Positions 7,172-16,430 of a stretch of 64,000 nt of DNA are shown here, piece by piece. Numbering within the stretch: the stretch's first letter is position 1; the number at the start of each line of letters is the position of its first letter. The stretch comes from RGIG5612 sp045546255 (GTDB lineage Bacteria; Bacillota; Clostridia; Lachnospirales; Lachnospiraceae), in the NCBI GenBank assembly GCA_045546255.1, contig JAZQCK010000078.1:1-64000 (forward strand), given 5' to 3'. Below the pieces are notes generated by a model, which searched no databases, was not told the DNA's origin, and saw only the letters and a program-made list of their open reading frames with translations. Both the position numbers and the translations under genes were made by a program.

Positions 7172-8938
7172 GTGGCAAATGTTTTTGATGCAAAAATGCT
7201 GAAAAAGGCATTTTTGGCTGGTACGAAAAGATTAGACTCCAAACAGGAGTGGATCAATGAATTGAATGTATTCCCGGTTCCGGATGGAGATACGGGAACG
7301 AATATGACACTCACCTTGATGAACGCAGTCAACGAACTGGGAAACCTCGGTGAGGATGCAGGCATGGATGAGGTCAGCAAAACGATCGCATCCGGAACGC
7401 TGCGTGGTGCCCGCGGAAACTCTGGCGTTATCATGTCCCAGCTTGTCCGTGGTTTCTCAAAAGAGATCGAAGGACATTCAGAGATCGATAAAAAGCTGAT
7501 TGCAAGTGCCTTTGAGCGTGCAGTTAAGACCGCATATAAGGCAGTTATGAAGCCGAAAGAAGGAACAATCCTTACCGTTTCCAAAGCAGCTTCAGAAAAA
7601 GCAACGGAGCTTTGCAAATCGGATCTTTCCATGGAGGCCTTCTTAACGGAAATCTTAAAATATGCAGAAGAGATCCTGGAAAAGACGCCGGATATGCTTC
7701 CTGTATTAAAAGAGGCAGGCGTTGTAGATTCCGGTGGACAGGGACTGGTTGAGTTTCTGGGAGGAGCACTTGATGCTTATTGCGGAAAAGACGTTGACCT
7801 GGCTTCTCCGCGTGATGTGGTTGCTAAGGAGCCGGAGGCTGCTTCCCGCAGGATCGATACCACAAATATCGAAACTTCTGATATCAAATTTGGCTACTGC
7901 ACTGAATTTATCATTGATCTGGGAAAAGAGTTCCCGGAAAGCGAAGAAGATGAATTTAAGGCCTTTTTGGAGTCCATTGGCGATTCTATTGTATGCGTCA
8001 GTATGGATGATGTCGTGAAAGTTCATGTTCATACGAATCATCCGGGTGAGGCAATCGAAAAGGCGTTAACTTATGGTTCTTTGACAAATCTCAAGATCGA
8101 CAACATGCGCTATGAGCATAACGAGAAAGTGATCAAAGAGGCAGATAAAGCTGCAGCTGAGATGAGCAGAGCGCCGAAGGAAGTTGTAGGCCCTGTCACC
8201 ATGCAGACCGAGACCCCGGCAGAGTTCGGTGATGGTAAAAAAGTGGAAGTTACGGATATGTTCATGGCAGAGCTTCGTAAAGAAGTCGGATTTGTGGCTG
8301 TTTGTTCTGGTGACGGATTGGCACAGATCTTTAAAGGCATGAGCGTCGACGAAGTGATCGAAGGCGGGCAGACGATGAATCCGAGCACAGAGGATATCCT
8401 TGCAGCCGTAGCAAAGATCAACGCAGAGAATGTATTTGTGCTTCCGAATAACAAAAACATCATTCTGGCAGCACAGCAGGCAGCGGCGTTGACGGAAGAT
8501 AAAAACGTCATCGTGATCCCGACGAAGACTGTCTGCCAGGGAATCAATGCCGTGATCAATTATGTTCCGGCGCTTTCCATCGAAGATAATACGACCCAGC
8601 TGACAGAAGCAGCTGAGGAGATCAAAACAGCGGAAATCACGCATTCCATCCGTGATACAGAGATTGACGGAACAAAGATCTTAAACGGCGATTATATGGG
8701 AATCGGCGACGGACATATGCTAGCAGCCGGTGCGGACCTTAAGGAAGTTACCGTAAACGCTGTCAAAGCCATGATGGACGACTTTTCGGAGCTGGTTACC
8801 ATATACTATGGCGCCGATGTAACGGAAGACGATGCACAGGAAATCGCCGACCAGATCGAGGCAGAATTCGAAGATGTTGATATTGAGGTGACCTACGGAG
8901 GACAGCCGGTCTACTATTATATCGTCTCTGTCGAATAA
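7172..8938 (+). CDS. yloV: DAK2/DegV domain protein YloV (FakA-like kinase)
   Basis: 588 residues starting at GTG behind GGAGG. The N-terminal DAK2 domain (about 1-200) carries 'VFPVPDGDTGTNM', whose aspartates bind Mg-ATP in dihydroxyacetone kinase and FakA, and 'SGTLRGARGNSGVI'. The middle is FakA-like, with VKVHVHTNHPG. The C-terminal third is a DegV-like segment. FakA phosphorylates fatty acids held by a FakB/DegV carrier, so fatty-acid or related acyl kinase activity is the best guess. No FakB is adjacent, which is normal for this locus. Confidence 0.88.
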   Translation: MANVFDAKMLKKAFLAGTKRLDSKQEWINELNVFPVPDGDTGTNMTLTLMNAVNELGNLGEDAGMDEVSKTIASGTLRGARGNSGVIMSQLVRGFSKEIEGHSEIDKKLIASAFERAVKTAYKAVMKPKEGTILTVSKAASEKATELCKSDLSMEAFLTEILKYAEEILEKTPDMLPVLKEAGVVDSGGQGLVEFLGGALDAYCGKDVDLASPRDVVAKEPEAASRRIDTTNIETSDIKFGYCTEFIIDLGKEFPESEEDEFKAFLESIGDSIVCVSMDDVVKVHVHTNHPGEAIEKALTYGSLTNLKIDNMRYEHNEKVIKEADKAAAEMSRAPKEVVGPVTMQTETPAEFGDGKKVEVTDMFMAELRKEVGFVAVCSGDGLAQIFKGMSVDEVIEGGQTMNPSTEDILAAVAKINAENVFVLPNNKNIILAAQQAAALTEDKNVIVIPTKTVCQGINAVINYVPALSIEDNTTQLTEAAEEIKTAEITHSIRDTEIDGTKILNGDYMGIGDGHMLAAGADLKEVTVNAVKAMMDDFSELVTIYYGADVTEDDAQEIADQIEAEFEDVDIEVTYGGQPVYYYIVSVE

Positions 8939-9015
8939 CAATAAGAAACTGAAATGTGATTAGGCAGGAGGAAGCTTCTGCCTTTTCTATATGAGGAACA
9001 TTGGAAGGACAGCGA

Positions 9016-11079
9016 ATGGAACTGACAGCGCTGAAAGGCATCGGCGAGAAAACAAAAGAATATTTTGAAAAGCTTGGAGTTCATACGCAGGAGGAACTGT
9101 TAGAGTTCTTTCCTCGCGATTATGAACTCTTTTTTCCGCCTGTCACAGTCGGGGAGATCGGATACAAGACTTTTGCTGCAGTAAGGGGCGTCTTCACGCA
9201 GGACCTCTTCCAAAGACGGGTCAAAAAGATGACGATCACGACCGCGCAGTTCAAAGATGAGATTGGAAAAACCATCAAAGTGACCTGGTTCAACGCTCCA
9301 TTTATGAAAGATGCGGTCCATCCGGGCGAGCTGTATATCTTAAGGGGCAGAGTCAGCCGAAAATATGGCGTTCTGCAGCTCAATCAGCCGAAAGTCTATA
9401 CACCGGAAGAATACGCGAAAAAAATGAACAGCATGCAGCCGGTCTATCCCCTGACAAAAGGGCTGAGTTCGACTTCAATCGCGAATGCAGTCCGTCAGGC
9501 GATGGATGGCGAGGCGTTTGCTAAGCTGGATATAGAAGATCCGCTCCCGGGCGAGATTCGGGTTAAATATGGCTTATGCAAGAAGAGTTATGCGGTCAGC
9601 AATCTGCATTTCCCGGAAACGAAAGAGGCATATATGGCCGGGGCGGTCCGCATGTCGTTTGAAGAGATCTTCCTCTTTATTCTTGCGATGAAGCGTAATG
9701 AAAGCAATGCGAAAGCAGCGTCTGAGGTGCAGATCAAAAGCTGTGCGCAAACCGATGAATTCATAGAAAAACTTCCGTTTCATTTAACAGATGCGCAGAA
9801 AAAGGTGATCGATGAGATCAATACTGACATGATGTCAGGCTATGTCATGAACCGTCTGATCCAGGGAGATGTCGGCTCGGGAAAAACGATCGTTGCGATT
9901 GCAGCCTTGATGAATGCTGCATTCTCCGGTTACCAGGGAGCCCTGATGGCGCCGACAGAAGTTTTGGCTTCCCAGCATTATGAAAATATCACCCGGATGT
10001 TTAAAGAAAACGGCATTGACCTGAATGTCGCTCTTTTAACCGGCTCCATGACAGCGCTTGAAAAGCGAGTTGTTTATGATGCCTTGGAGAATGGGCGAAT
10101 CCATATCATTATTGGAACCCATGCGCTGTTTCAGGAGAAGGCAAAGTACCATAACCTGGGTTTGATCGTGACAGATGAGCAGCATCGCTTTGGGATCAAA
10201 CAAAGAGAGGCACTGGCACAGAAAGCATCGGTTTCCGGCAAAGAGATCCAGCCGCATATGATCGTCATGAGCGCGACACCAATCCCGAGAACGCTTGCGC
10301 TGATTATCTACGGAAATATGGATGTTTCTGTGATTGACCAGCTCCCAGGAGGCAGAAAGCCGATCAAGAATGCGGTTGTGGATGATTCCTATAAAGAGCA
10401 GGCTTACCGCTTTATCGAAAAGGAAGTGGATAAAGGCCATCAGGCCTATATCATCTGTCCGCTGGTTGAATTTTCAGAGGGCGTCGATGCCCAGAATGTT
10501 ACGGATTATACAGAAATGCTCCGAGATGTCTTAAGAGAGGATATATCCATTGGCATGCTGCACGGCCAGATGACACCGGCAAAGAAAAACGAAATCATGA
10601 CCCGTTTTGCAGAAGGGCAGATTAAGGTCTTGGTATCCACGACCGTTGTTGAGGTCGGTGTGGATGTTCCGAATGCGACAGTCATGATGGTCGAGGATGC
10701 GAACCGCTTTGGTCTTGCAGCACTGCATCAGCTGAGAGGACGTGTCGGAAGAGGCGGCAATCAAAGTTACTGCATTTTTGTCTGCAATAACGGTTCAAAA
10801 GAAGCGATGGAACGACTGGAAATCCTCAAGACTTCCAACGATGGATTTGAGATTGCTTCGAAAGATCTAGAACTCAGAGGACCAGGAGAGTTTACCGGAA
10901 TCCGCCAGAGCGGAGCCCTTTCATTTAAGAACTTTGATATCTATCGTGATGCCGATCTTGCACAGAAAGCGATCGAAGCAGTAAATGACTACCTGTCAGG
11001 AAACATAAGACTGACCAAGAGCGAAGAACAGCTTCTACTTGAAAAATCGAGCCTTCAGGCAGGATCGATACTGCTATAA
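9016..11079 (+). CDS. recG: ATP-dependent DNA helicase RecG
   Basis: 687 residues. I chose ATG 9016 (MELTALKGIGEKT) since GGAAGG lies seven bases upstream; a TTG at 9001 is in frame. The domains are an N-terminal helix-hairpin-helix and wedge OB fold (to about 230), then two RecA-like motor domains. Walker A is GDVGSGKT, motif II is DEQH within 'VTDEQHRFG', motif III is SATPIPR, and motif VI is 'HQLRGRVGRG'. RecG regresses stalled forks and processes Holliday junctions. The gene order yloU-yloV-recG is conserved across Firmicutes. Confidence 0.97.
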   Translation: MELTALKGIGEKTKEYFEKLGVHTQEELLEFFPRDYELFFPPVTVGEIGYKTFAAVRGVFTQDLFQRRVKKMTITTAQFKDEIGKTIKVTWFNAPFMKDAVHPGELYILRGRVSRKYGVLQLNQPKVYTPEEYAKKMNSMQPVYPLTKGLSSTSIANAVRQAMDGEAFAKLDIEDPLPGEIRVKYGLCKKSYAVSNLHFPETKEAYMAGAVRMSFEEIFLFILAMKRNESNAKAASEVQIKSCAQTDEFIEKLPFHLTDAQKKVIDEINTDMMSGYVMNRLIQGDVGSGKTIVAIAALMNAAFSGYQGALMAPTEVLASQHYENITRMFKENGIDLNVALLTGSMTALEKRVVYDALENGRIHIIIGTHALFQEKAKYHNLGLIVTDEQHRFGIKQREALAQKASVSGKEIQPHMIVMSATPIPRTLALIIYGNMDVSVIDQLPGGRKPIKNAVVDDSYKEQAYRFIEKEVDKGHQAYIICPLVEFSEGVDAQNVTDYTEMLRDVLREDISIGMLHGQMTPAKKNEIMTRFAEGQIKVLVSTTVVEVGVDVPNATVMMVEDANRFGLAALHQLRGRVGRGGNQSYCIFVCNNGSKEAMERLEILKTSNDGFEIASKDLELRGPGEFTGIRQSGALSFKNFDIYRDADLAQKAIEAVNDYLSGNIRLTKSEEQLLLEKSSLQAGSILL

Positions 11080-11116
11080 AAAACGTATAACTGATATGAA
11101 TGATCTGCATAAGGAG

Positions 11117-11149
11117 TGGTGCACAGAGTTGCGCACCATTTCTTTTTTT
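11117..11149 (+). terminator. recG terminator
   Basis: The stem TGGTGC/GCACCA with partial inner pairing is followed by TTTCTTTTTTT. It is a good intrinsic terminator 38 bases after the recG stop. Confidence 0.85.
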
Positions 11150-11285
11150 AAATAAAATAATTACAAAAAACGGATGAATTTGCTATATCTTGGTATTTTA
11201 TTTTTGATATGATTATCGTGTCGAAAAAAGAATTTTTAATCTGAATAATACAATTTCTTTTGACCTGATATGTTAAGACAGAAGG

Positions 11286-11306
11286 GACCGCATCGCGGTC
11301 TCTTTT
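11286..11306 (+). terminator. Short hairpin upstream of comM
   Basis: GACCGC/GCGGTC with a three-base loop followed by TCTTTTG. It could be a weak terminator or a leader structure. It lies within the 395-base gap between recG and comM, which otherwise holds the recG terminator and the inverted repeat at 11358. Confidence 0.4.
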
Positions 11307-11357
11307 GTTGTCCACAGGTCTATTTTTTGTATGACTTGATGAACTTTTCGTGAACTT

Positions 11358-11390
11358 TCTGTATACGTTTGACGCGAAAATGTATACAGA
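11358..11390. repeat. 9-bp inverted repeat upstream of comM
   Basis: TCTGTATAC and its exact complement GTATACAGA are separated by 15 bases, about 85 bp before the comM start. The two-turn spacing suits a dimeric repressor or activator. No regulator can be named. Confidence 0.45.
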
Positions 11391-11474
11391 GTATGCTGAC
11401 GACACTTAAGAACTTCAAAGTTTTTCTGCGTTCCGCAGAAGGCTATATTTTTCAGAAAAAAGGAGCAGAAAAGT

Positions 11475-12998
11475 ATGTTTTGCAGTGTAAACAGTGCGTC
11501 TGTTTTTGGTGTCGTTCCGCAGATGGTAAGCGTTGAAGTCGATGTTGCAGGAGGTCTTCCGTCCTTCAACATGGTAGGCCTTCCATCTTCAGAAGTAAGG
11601 GAAGCGAAAGAGCGGGTGTTAAGAGCCATTGAAAACTCCGGCTTTGATATTCCTGCAAGAAAGGTCACGATCAACCTGTCGCCTGCAGGACTTCGAAAAA
11701 ACGGATCCGGATTTGACCTTCCAATGGCGATCGCGCTGCTTTCTGCACTTGGCTATATTGAACCGGAGGCGGTGGAAGGGATGATGATGGTCGGCGAACT
11801 GAGCATGGACGGAAGTGTCCTTCCAGTTAACGGCATTCTCCCCATTGCCGTCTATGCAAAAGAACAGGGCGTTAAGAAACTGGTGATTCCAAAAGCCTGT
11901 GCGTTTGAAGGGCGCTATGTGGAAGAGGTCGATATTTTCGGAGTGTCCTCCCTTTCATTGTTTGTCAGAGACTTGAAAAATAAAAGCCTCGAAAAAATAG
12001 AGAAAGCAGACTTGAAAGAACTGCTAGACCTGCGCTACCGGGAAAGCCCTTTGGATTTTAAAGATGTAAAGGGACAGGAAGCTGCAAAAAGGGCGACTAT
12101 GGTTGCTGCAGCAGGCTTTCATAATCTTTTGTATATTGGCCCGCCGGGATCCGGGAAAAGTCTGATGGCACAGAGGATTCCCTCTATCATCAATCAGCTT
12201 TCGCCGGAGGAGTGCCTGGAAGTTTCCAAAATCTATTCGGCTGCCGGGCTCTTAAAAAACCAAAGCCTGATAACGGAGCGCCCCTTTCGTGCTCCGCATC
12301 ACAGCATTTCAGGCCCTGCTCTGATCGGAGGTTCTGCCGTTCCGCGTCCCGGCGAAGTGACGCTTGCGCATAAAGGCATTTTATTTCTGGACGAAGCCGC
12401 GGAGTTTAAAACCGATACGATCGAAACCTTAAGGCAGCCGCTCGAAGATAAGCAGGTCGTGATCAACCGGGCTGCGTATCGGGCGGTCTTTCCGGCGGAT
12501 GTGATGCTGGTGATGGCGCTCAATCCCTGCCGGTGTGGCTACTATCCTGACAGAAACCTTTGCTCCTGCTCGGAACAGGATGTCAGACGCTATTTTGGTA
12601 AGATCAAAGGTCCTGTTTTAGATCGGATCGACATCTGCGTTGCTGTGGAAAAGGTGCAGGTTACGGACCTGAGCGGAATGGAGAAATCTATGAGCTCAGA
12701 AGAAATGCGGAAAGCGGTGGAACGCGCCCATGAGATGCAGAAAAACCGCTTTCTGAATGAACCTATCGATTTCAATGCCCAAATGGATAATCAACGGATC
12801 AGGAAATACTGCGAGATGGAAGAGCGCGCAAAGCAGATGCTCGAGCTGGCCTACGATAAGTATCATTTATCCGCCAGGGGCTATTTCAAGATCATAAAGG
12901 TCGCAAGGACGATTGCCGATATCGACGGAAGCGATGTGATCAAGAGACCGCATCTATTAGAAGCAATCGGCTATCGGAATACCGTGATTGAAATGTAG
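11475..12998 (+). CDS. comM: YifB/ComM family Mg-chelatase-like ATPase
   Basis: 507 residues, standard length. The N-terminus (FGVVPQMVSVEVDVAGG then 'FNMVGLPSSEVREAKER') is the Lon-substrate-like domain. The central AAA+ module has Walker A GPPGSGKS, Walker B 'ILFLDEAAEF' and the cysteine-rich 'MALNPCRCGYYPD...CSCSEQDVRRY' block. In naturally competent bacteria ComM is a hexameric helicase that extends heteroduplex DNA during transformation. It is followed at once by dprA, another transformation factor, so the two are probably one unit. Confidence 0.95.
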   Translation: MFCSVNSASVFGVVPQMVSVEVDVAGGLPSFNMVGLPSSEVREAKERVLRAIENSGFDIPARKVTINLSPAGLRKNGSGFDLPMAIALLSALGYIEPEAVEGMMMVGELSMDGSVLPVNGILPIAVYAKEQGVKKLVIPKACAFEGRYVEEVDIFGVSSLSLFVRDLKNKSLEKIEKADLKELLDLRYRESPLDFKDVKGQEAAKRATMVAAAGFHNLLYIGPPGSGKSLMAQRIPSIINQLSPEECLEVSKIYSAAGLLKNQSLITERPFRAPHHSISGPALIGGSAVPRPGEVTLAHKGILFLDEAAEFKTDTIETLRQPLEDKQVVINRAAYRAVFPADVMLVMALNPCRCGYYPDRNLCSCSEQDVRRYFGKIKGPVLDRIDICVAVEKVQVTDLSGMEKSMSSEEMRKAVERAHEMQKNRFLNEPIDFNAQMDNQRIRKYCEMEERAKQMLELAYDKYHLSARGYFKIIKVARTIADIDGSDVIKRPHLLEAIGYRNTVIEM

Positions 12999-13029
12999 GA
13001 GATGATCAAATAAGGAGATGATCAAACAA
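12998..13029 (+). repeat. 16-bp tandem duplication at the comM-dprA junction
   Basis: GGAGATGATCAAA[T/C]AA occurs twice head to tail. It duplicates a Shine-Dalgarno-like GGAG and an ATG. The ATG in the second copy (13018) is in frame with dprA but has no room for its own ribosome binding site. Confidence 0.7.
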
Positions 13030-13038
13030 GGAGAGAAT

Positions 13039-14286
13039 ATGACAAGGGATGAATATTGGTTTTGGCTTTGCAATATACCGGGAATCTATCAGGAAACGCT
13101 GCAGAAACTCCTGTCTGTTTGTGGCGCGCCGGAAGCAATCTATCAGGAAAATGCAGACAATTTGAAGGCGTGTGGTCTACTCACGGCAAAGCAGGCGGCT
13201 GCGTTTGCTGAAAGCAAAAATACTGCAGACGCTCTGTATCTTTTAGAAACAATCCGTAGGGATGGCATTCGTTTTCTGCATCCGGAATCAGAGGAGTTTC
13301 CGGAAAAACTGAAAACCATTCCGGATCCGCCCTTTTGCCTTTATGTCAAAGGAAATCTTCCGGATCCGAACCTTCCTTCAGCTGGAATGGTCGGGGCCAG
13401 AGCCTGCAGCGAATATGGAAAAAAGATGGCGCTGAGCTTTGCGGGAAGCCTTGCGGCCGCCGGCGTTCAGATCATCAGCGGAATGGCGGCAGGCATCGAT
13501 TCCATGAGCGCAAGAGGGGCGCTTTCGGTTGGAGGAAAGACCTTCGCCGTCTTAGGAAGCGGAATCGACGTAATCTATCCGGTAGAAAACTTCAGCCTGT
13601 ATTATGAGATCATCTCTTCGGGTGGCGGGATCATCAGTGAATATCCGATGGGTACGCAGCCAATTGCCTGGCAGTTTCCTTTAAGGAACCGGCTGATCAG
13701 CGGCCTAAGCGACCGCCTTTTGGTGATGGAAGCAAAAGAACGGAGTGGAACGCTGATCACGGTCCGTTATGCTTTAGAGCAGGGCAGGGATGTCTATGCG
13801 CTGCCAGGACGGCTGACGGATAAGGCAAGCTTCGGATGCAATCGAATGATCGCTGACGGGGCCGGCATTCTGATCAGCCCCGAATATCTCCTGGAAGAAA
13901 TATATAGGAACCCTAAATTAGAGGAATCGCCAAAGCTTATAGAGCAGAATGATCCGGGAGCTAATCGGAAGAGCGAAGAGGGCACTTTAAGTATGAATCA
14001 AACTGCTTCGCAGCAGAATCAATCAGCCCCTAATCTATATAGAAGAAAAAAATCTCCTTCCGGAGCTTCGAAAGTCAAAAAAGGAAAACAAAAGACCGAA
14101 ATCAGTGGAATGCGGGAGGATCTGAAAAAAATATTTGATCTCATAGAAACGAAGCCGACTAGCCTTCAAAGCATCATCGAAAAAAGCAAAGAAAGCGCTG
14201 AAATAACAGCTTCTTTGCTTGCTGAAATGGAATTACTCGGCCTGGTTCAGGAGGTCTCAAAGAACACATACATACGAATTTTATGA
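13039..14286 (+). CDS. dprA: DNA-processing protein DprA
   Basis: 415 residues from the ATG at 13039, which has AAGGAG five bases upstream; the in-frame ATG at 13018 is the alternative. An N-terminal SAM-like segment (to about 95) precedes the Rossmann-like DprA fold, with 'AGMVGARACSEYGKKMA', 'SGMAAGIDSMSARGAL', 'LGSGIDVIYP' and 'RNRLISGLSDRLLV'. A low-complexity linker (about 300-350) leads to a C-terminal winged-helix domain. DprA binds incoming single-stranded DNA and loads RecA during transformation. Confidence 0.95.
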   Translation: MTRDEYWFWLCNIPGIYQETLQKLLSVCGAPEAIYQENADNLKACGLLTAKQAAAFAESKNTADALYLLETIRRDGIRFLHPESEEFPEKLKTIPDPPFCLYVKGNLPDPNLPSAGMVGARACSEYGKKMALSFAGSLAAAGVQIISGMAAGIDSMSARGALSVGGKTFAVLGSGIDVIYPVENFSLYYEIISSGGGIISEYPMGTQPIAWQFPLRNRLISGLSDRLLVMEAKERSGTLITVRYALEQGRDVYALPGRLTDKASFGCNRMIADGAGILISPEYLLEEIYRNPKLEESPKLIEQNDPGANRKSEEGTLSMNQTASQQNQSAPNLYRRKKSPSGASKVKKGKQKTEISGMREDLKKIFDLIETKPTSLQSIIEKSKESAEITASLLAEMELLGLVQEVSKNTYIRIL

Positions 14287-14287
14287 G

Positions 14288-14317
14288 TTGACAAGCCAAT
14301 ATGGTTTGGTGTATAAG
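14288..14317 (+). promoter_or_regulatory. topA promoter
   Basis: A consensus TTGACA and a TATAAG separated by 18 bp start two bases after the dprA stop. This gives a leader of about 115 bases. Confidence 0.7.
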
Positions 14318-14439
14318 CCATGCTAGGCCCTAATGAAGGCAAGAGTGCTATGCGGGGAGTTGTCGAAGACAAAACAGCAATCCGTAAGCATGCATAGTTT
14401 CAGAAATTAGTAAATTAATATAGTAAGGAAATCTATCAA

Positions 14440-16428
14440 ATGGCAAAAAATCTGGTAATTGTGGAGTCACCGGCAAAGGTGAAAACCGTTAAAAAGTATT
14501 TAGGCAAGAACTACGAAGTCGTAGCTTCCAAAGGCCACGTGCGCGATCTTCCGAAAAGCACAATGGGAATCGATGTGGAGCATGACTTTGAGCCGAAATA
14601 TATCACGATCCGTGGTAAAGGGGAGACACTTTCCGAATTGAAGCGCCTTGCAAAGGACGCAAACAAAGTGTATCTCGCAACCGACCCTGACCGCGAAGGA
14701 GAGGCGATCAGCTGGCATCTTTCCGAGGCCTTAAATCTGGATGATAAAAAGAAAGCCAGGATCACCTTCAACGAGATCACAAAGACCGCAGTCGCAAATT
14801 CTTTGAAGAATTCCAGAGAGATCGACATGGACCTTGTGGATGCACAGCAGGCAAGAAGAGCTCTGGACAGACTGGTTGGATACGGTATCAGCCCAATCCT
14901 CTGGGAAAAAGTCAAGAGAGGCCTTTCCGCAGGCCGTGTGCAGTCCGTCGCATTGCGTATGGTTTGTGAACGCGATGCGCAGATCGACGCTTTTGTTCCG
15001 GAAGAGTACTGGAATCTGGACGCAGATGTGCACATCCATGGCGAGAAAAAGTCGATCATCGCAAAATTCTACGGTGATAAAGCCCAGAAGATCGATATTA
15101 CAAATAAAGCGCAGTTAGATGAGATCCTTTCTAAGATTGAAGGAAAGGAAATGACGATCGAAAGCATCAAAAAGTCTGAGCGTATCAAGAAGGCACCGCT
15201 GCCGTTTGTCACATCTACGCTCCAGCAGGAAGCTTCTAAAGTGATGAACTTCACGACACAGAAGACGATGCGTGTTGCACAGGCGCTCTATGAAGGTGGT
15301 TATATTACCTACCTTCGTACCGACTCTGTCAGAGTTTCGGATGAAGCGGTCAGCAGTGCGAAGACATACATTGAACAAACTTATGGCGCAGAATATGTAT
15401 CTCACGCAAAGAGTGCTTCGAGTGGAAAAGGAAAAGTACAGGATGCGCATGAGGCAATCCGACCGACCGACATCACTGTGACGCCGGATTCCTTGAAGAC
15501 CAAGCTCGACCGAGACAGCATGCGTCTTTACCAGCTGATCTGGAAGCGCTTTGCGGCAAGCCGCATGACAAATGCCAAATATGATGTGACAGCGATCAAC
15601 TTTGAGGTGAACGGTTATATCTTTAAGGCAACGGCTTCCAAGCAGACTTTTGACGGCTTTATGAAAGTCTATACACCGGGAGATGACGAAAAAGAAGAAA
15701 AGAACAACGTGGTCTCCAACCTGACGATGGAAGCAAAAATCGATGAGGTGCAGTATGAAGGCACCCAGCATTTCACCCAGCCGCCGGCACACTTCACGGA
15801 AGCATCGCTGGTCAAGGCAATGGAAGAGATGGGCATCGGACGTCCGAGTACGTATTCTCCGACGATCACGACGATCCTTGCGCGCCATTATGTCCGGAAA
15901 GAAAAGAAAAATCTCCTTGTCACTGAGCTTGGCAAGGTCGTAAATGATATTATGGTCACAGCGTTCCCGGATATTGTAGACGCACAGTTCACTGCCAATG
16001 TAGAGGCAAAACTGGACGGTATCGAAGAAGGAACGACAGAATGGAAAGAAGTCTTAAGGGAGTTTTACCCGGGCCTGAAAGAATCTATTGATGCGGCCAG
16101 AGCGAAACTCGAAAAGATCAAAGTTAAGGATGAAGTTTCCGATGTGATCTGCGAAAAATGCGGACGCAACATGGTCATTAAATTTGGACCGCACGGAAAA
16201 TTCCTTGCCTGCCCGGGCTTTCCGGAGTGCAGAAATACGCAGTCGATCGTGGAAAAGGCAGGGGTCAAGTGTCCTGAATGCGGCAAAGAGCTGATCGTCC
16301 GCAAGACGAAAAAGGGCCGCAGATACTATGGCTGCGAAGGCTATCCGAAGTGCAACTTTATGTCATGGACCAAACCGACCGGCAAAGAAAAGAAAGCGGA
16401 TGAAATTCCGGCTGAAGAAATCAACTAA
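14440..16428 (+). CDS. topA: DNA topoisomerase I
   Basis: 662 residues. It is a type IA topoisomerase that relaxes negative supercoils. The Toprim domain starts at 'LVIVESPAKVKT' and includes DPDREGEAISWH. The active-site tyrosine is in GYITYLRTDS. 'GRVQSVALRMV' and 'IGRPSTYSPTI' are further family motifs. The tail has two complete four-cysteine zinc ribbons (CEKCG...CPGFPEC and CPECG...CEGYPKC). The dprA-topA order is common in Firmicutes. Confidence 0.97.
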   Translation: MAKNLVIVESPAKVKTVKKYLGKNYEVVASKGHVRDLPKSTMGIDVEHDFEPKYITIRGKGETLSELKRLAKDANKVYLATDPDREGEAISWHLSEALNLDDKKKARITFNEITKTAVANSLKNSREIDMDLVDAQQARRALDRLVGYGISPILWEKVKRGLSAGRVQSVALRMVCERDAQIDAFVPEEYWNLDADVHIHGEKKSIIAKFYGDKAQKIDITNKAQLDEILSKIEGKEMTIESIKKSERIKKAPLPFVTSTLQQEASKVMNFTTQKTMRVAQALYEGGYITYLRTDSVRVSDEAVSSAKTYIEQTYGAEYVSHAKSASSGKGKVQDAHEAIRPTDITVTPDSLKTKLDRDSMRLYQLIWKRFAASRMTNAKYDVTAINFEVNGYIFKATASKQTFDGFMKVYTPGDDEKEEKNNVVSNLTMEAKIDEVQYEGTQHFTQPPAHFTEASLVKAMEEMGIGRPSTYSPTITTILARHYVRKEKKNLLVTELGKVVNDIMVTAFPDIVDAQFTANVEAKLDGIEEGTTEWKEVLREFYPGLKESIDAARAKLEKIKVKDEVSDVICEKCGRNMVIKFGPHGKFLACPGFPECRNTQSIVEKAGVKCPECGKELIVRKTKKGRRYYGCEGYPKCNFMSWTKPTGKEKKADEIPAEEIN

Positions 16429-16430
16429 GA

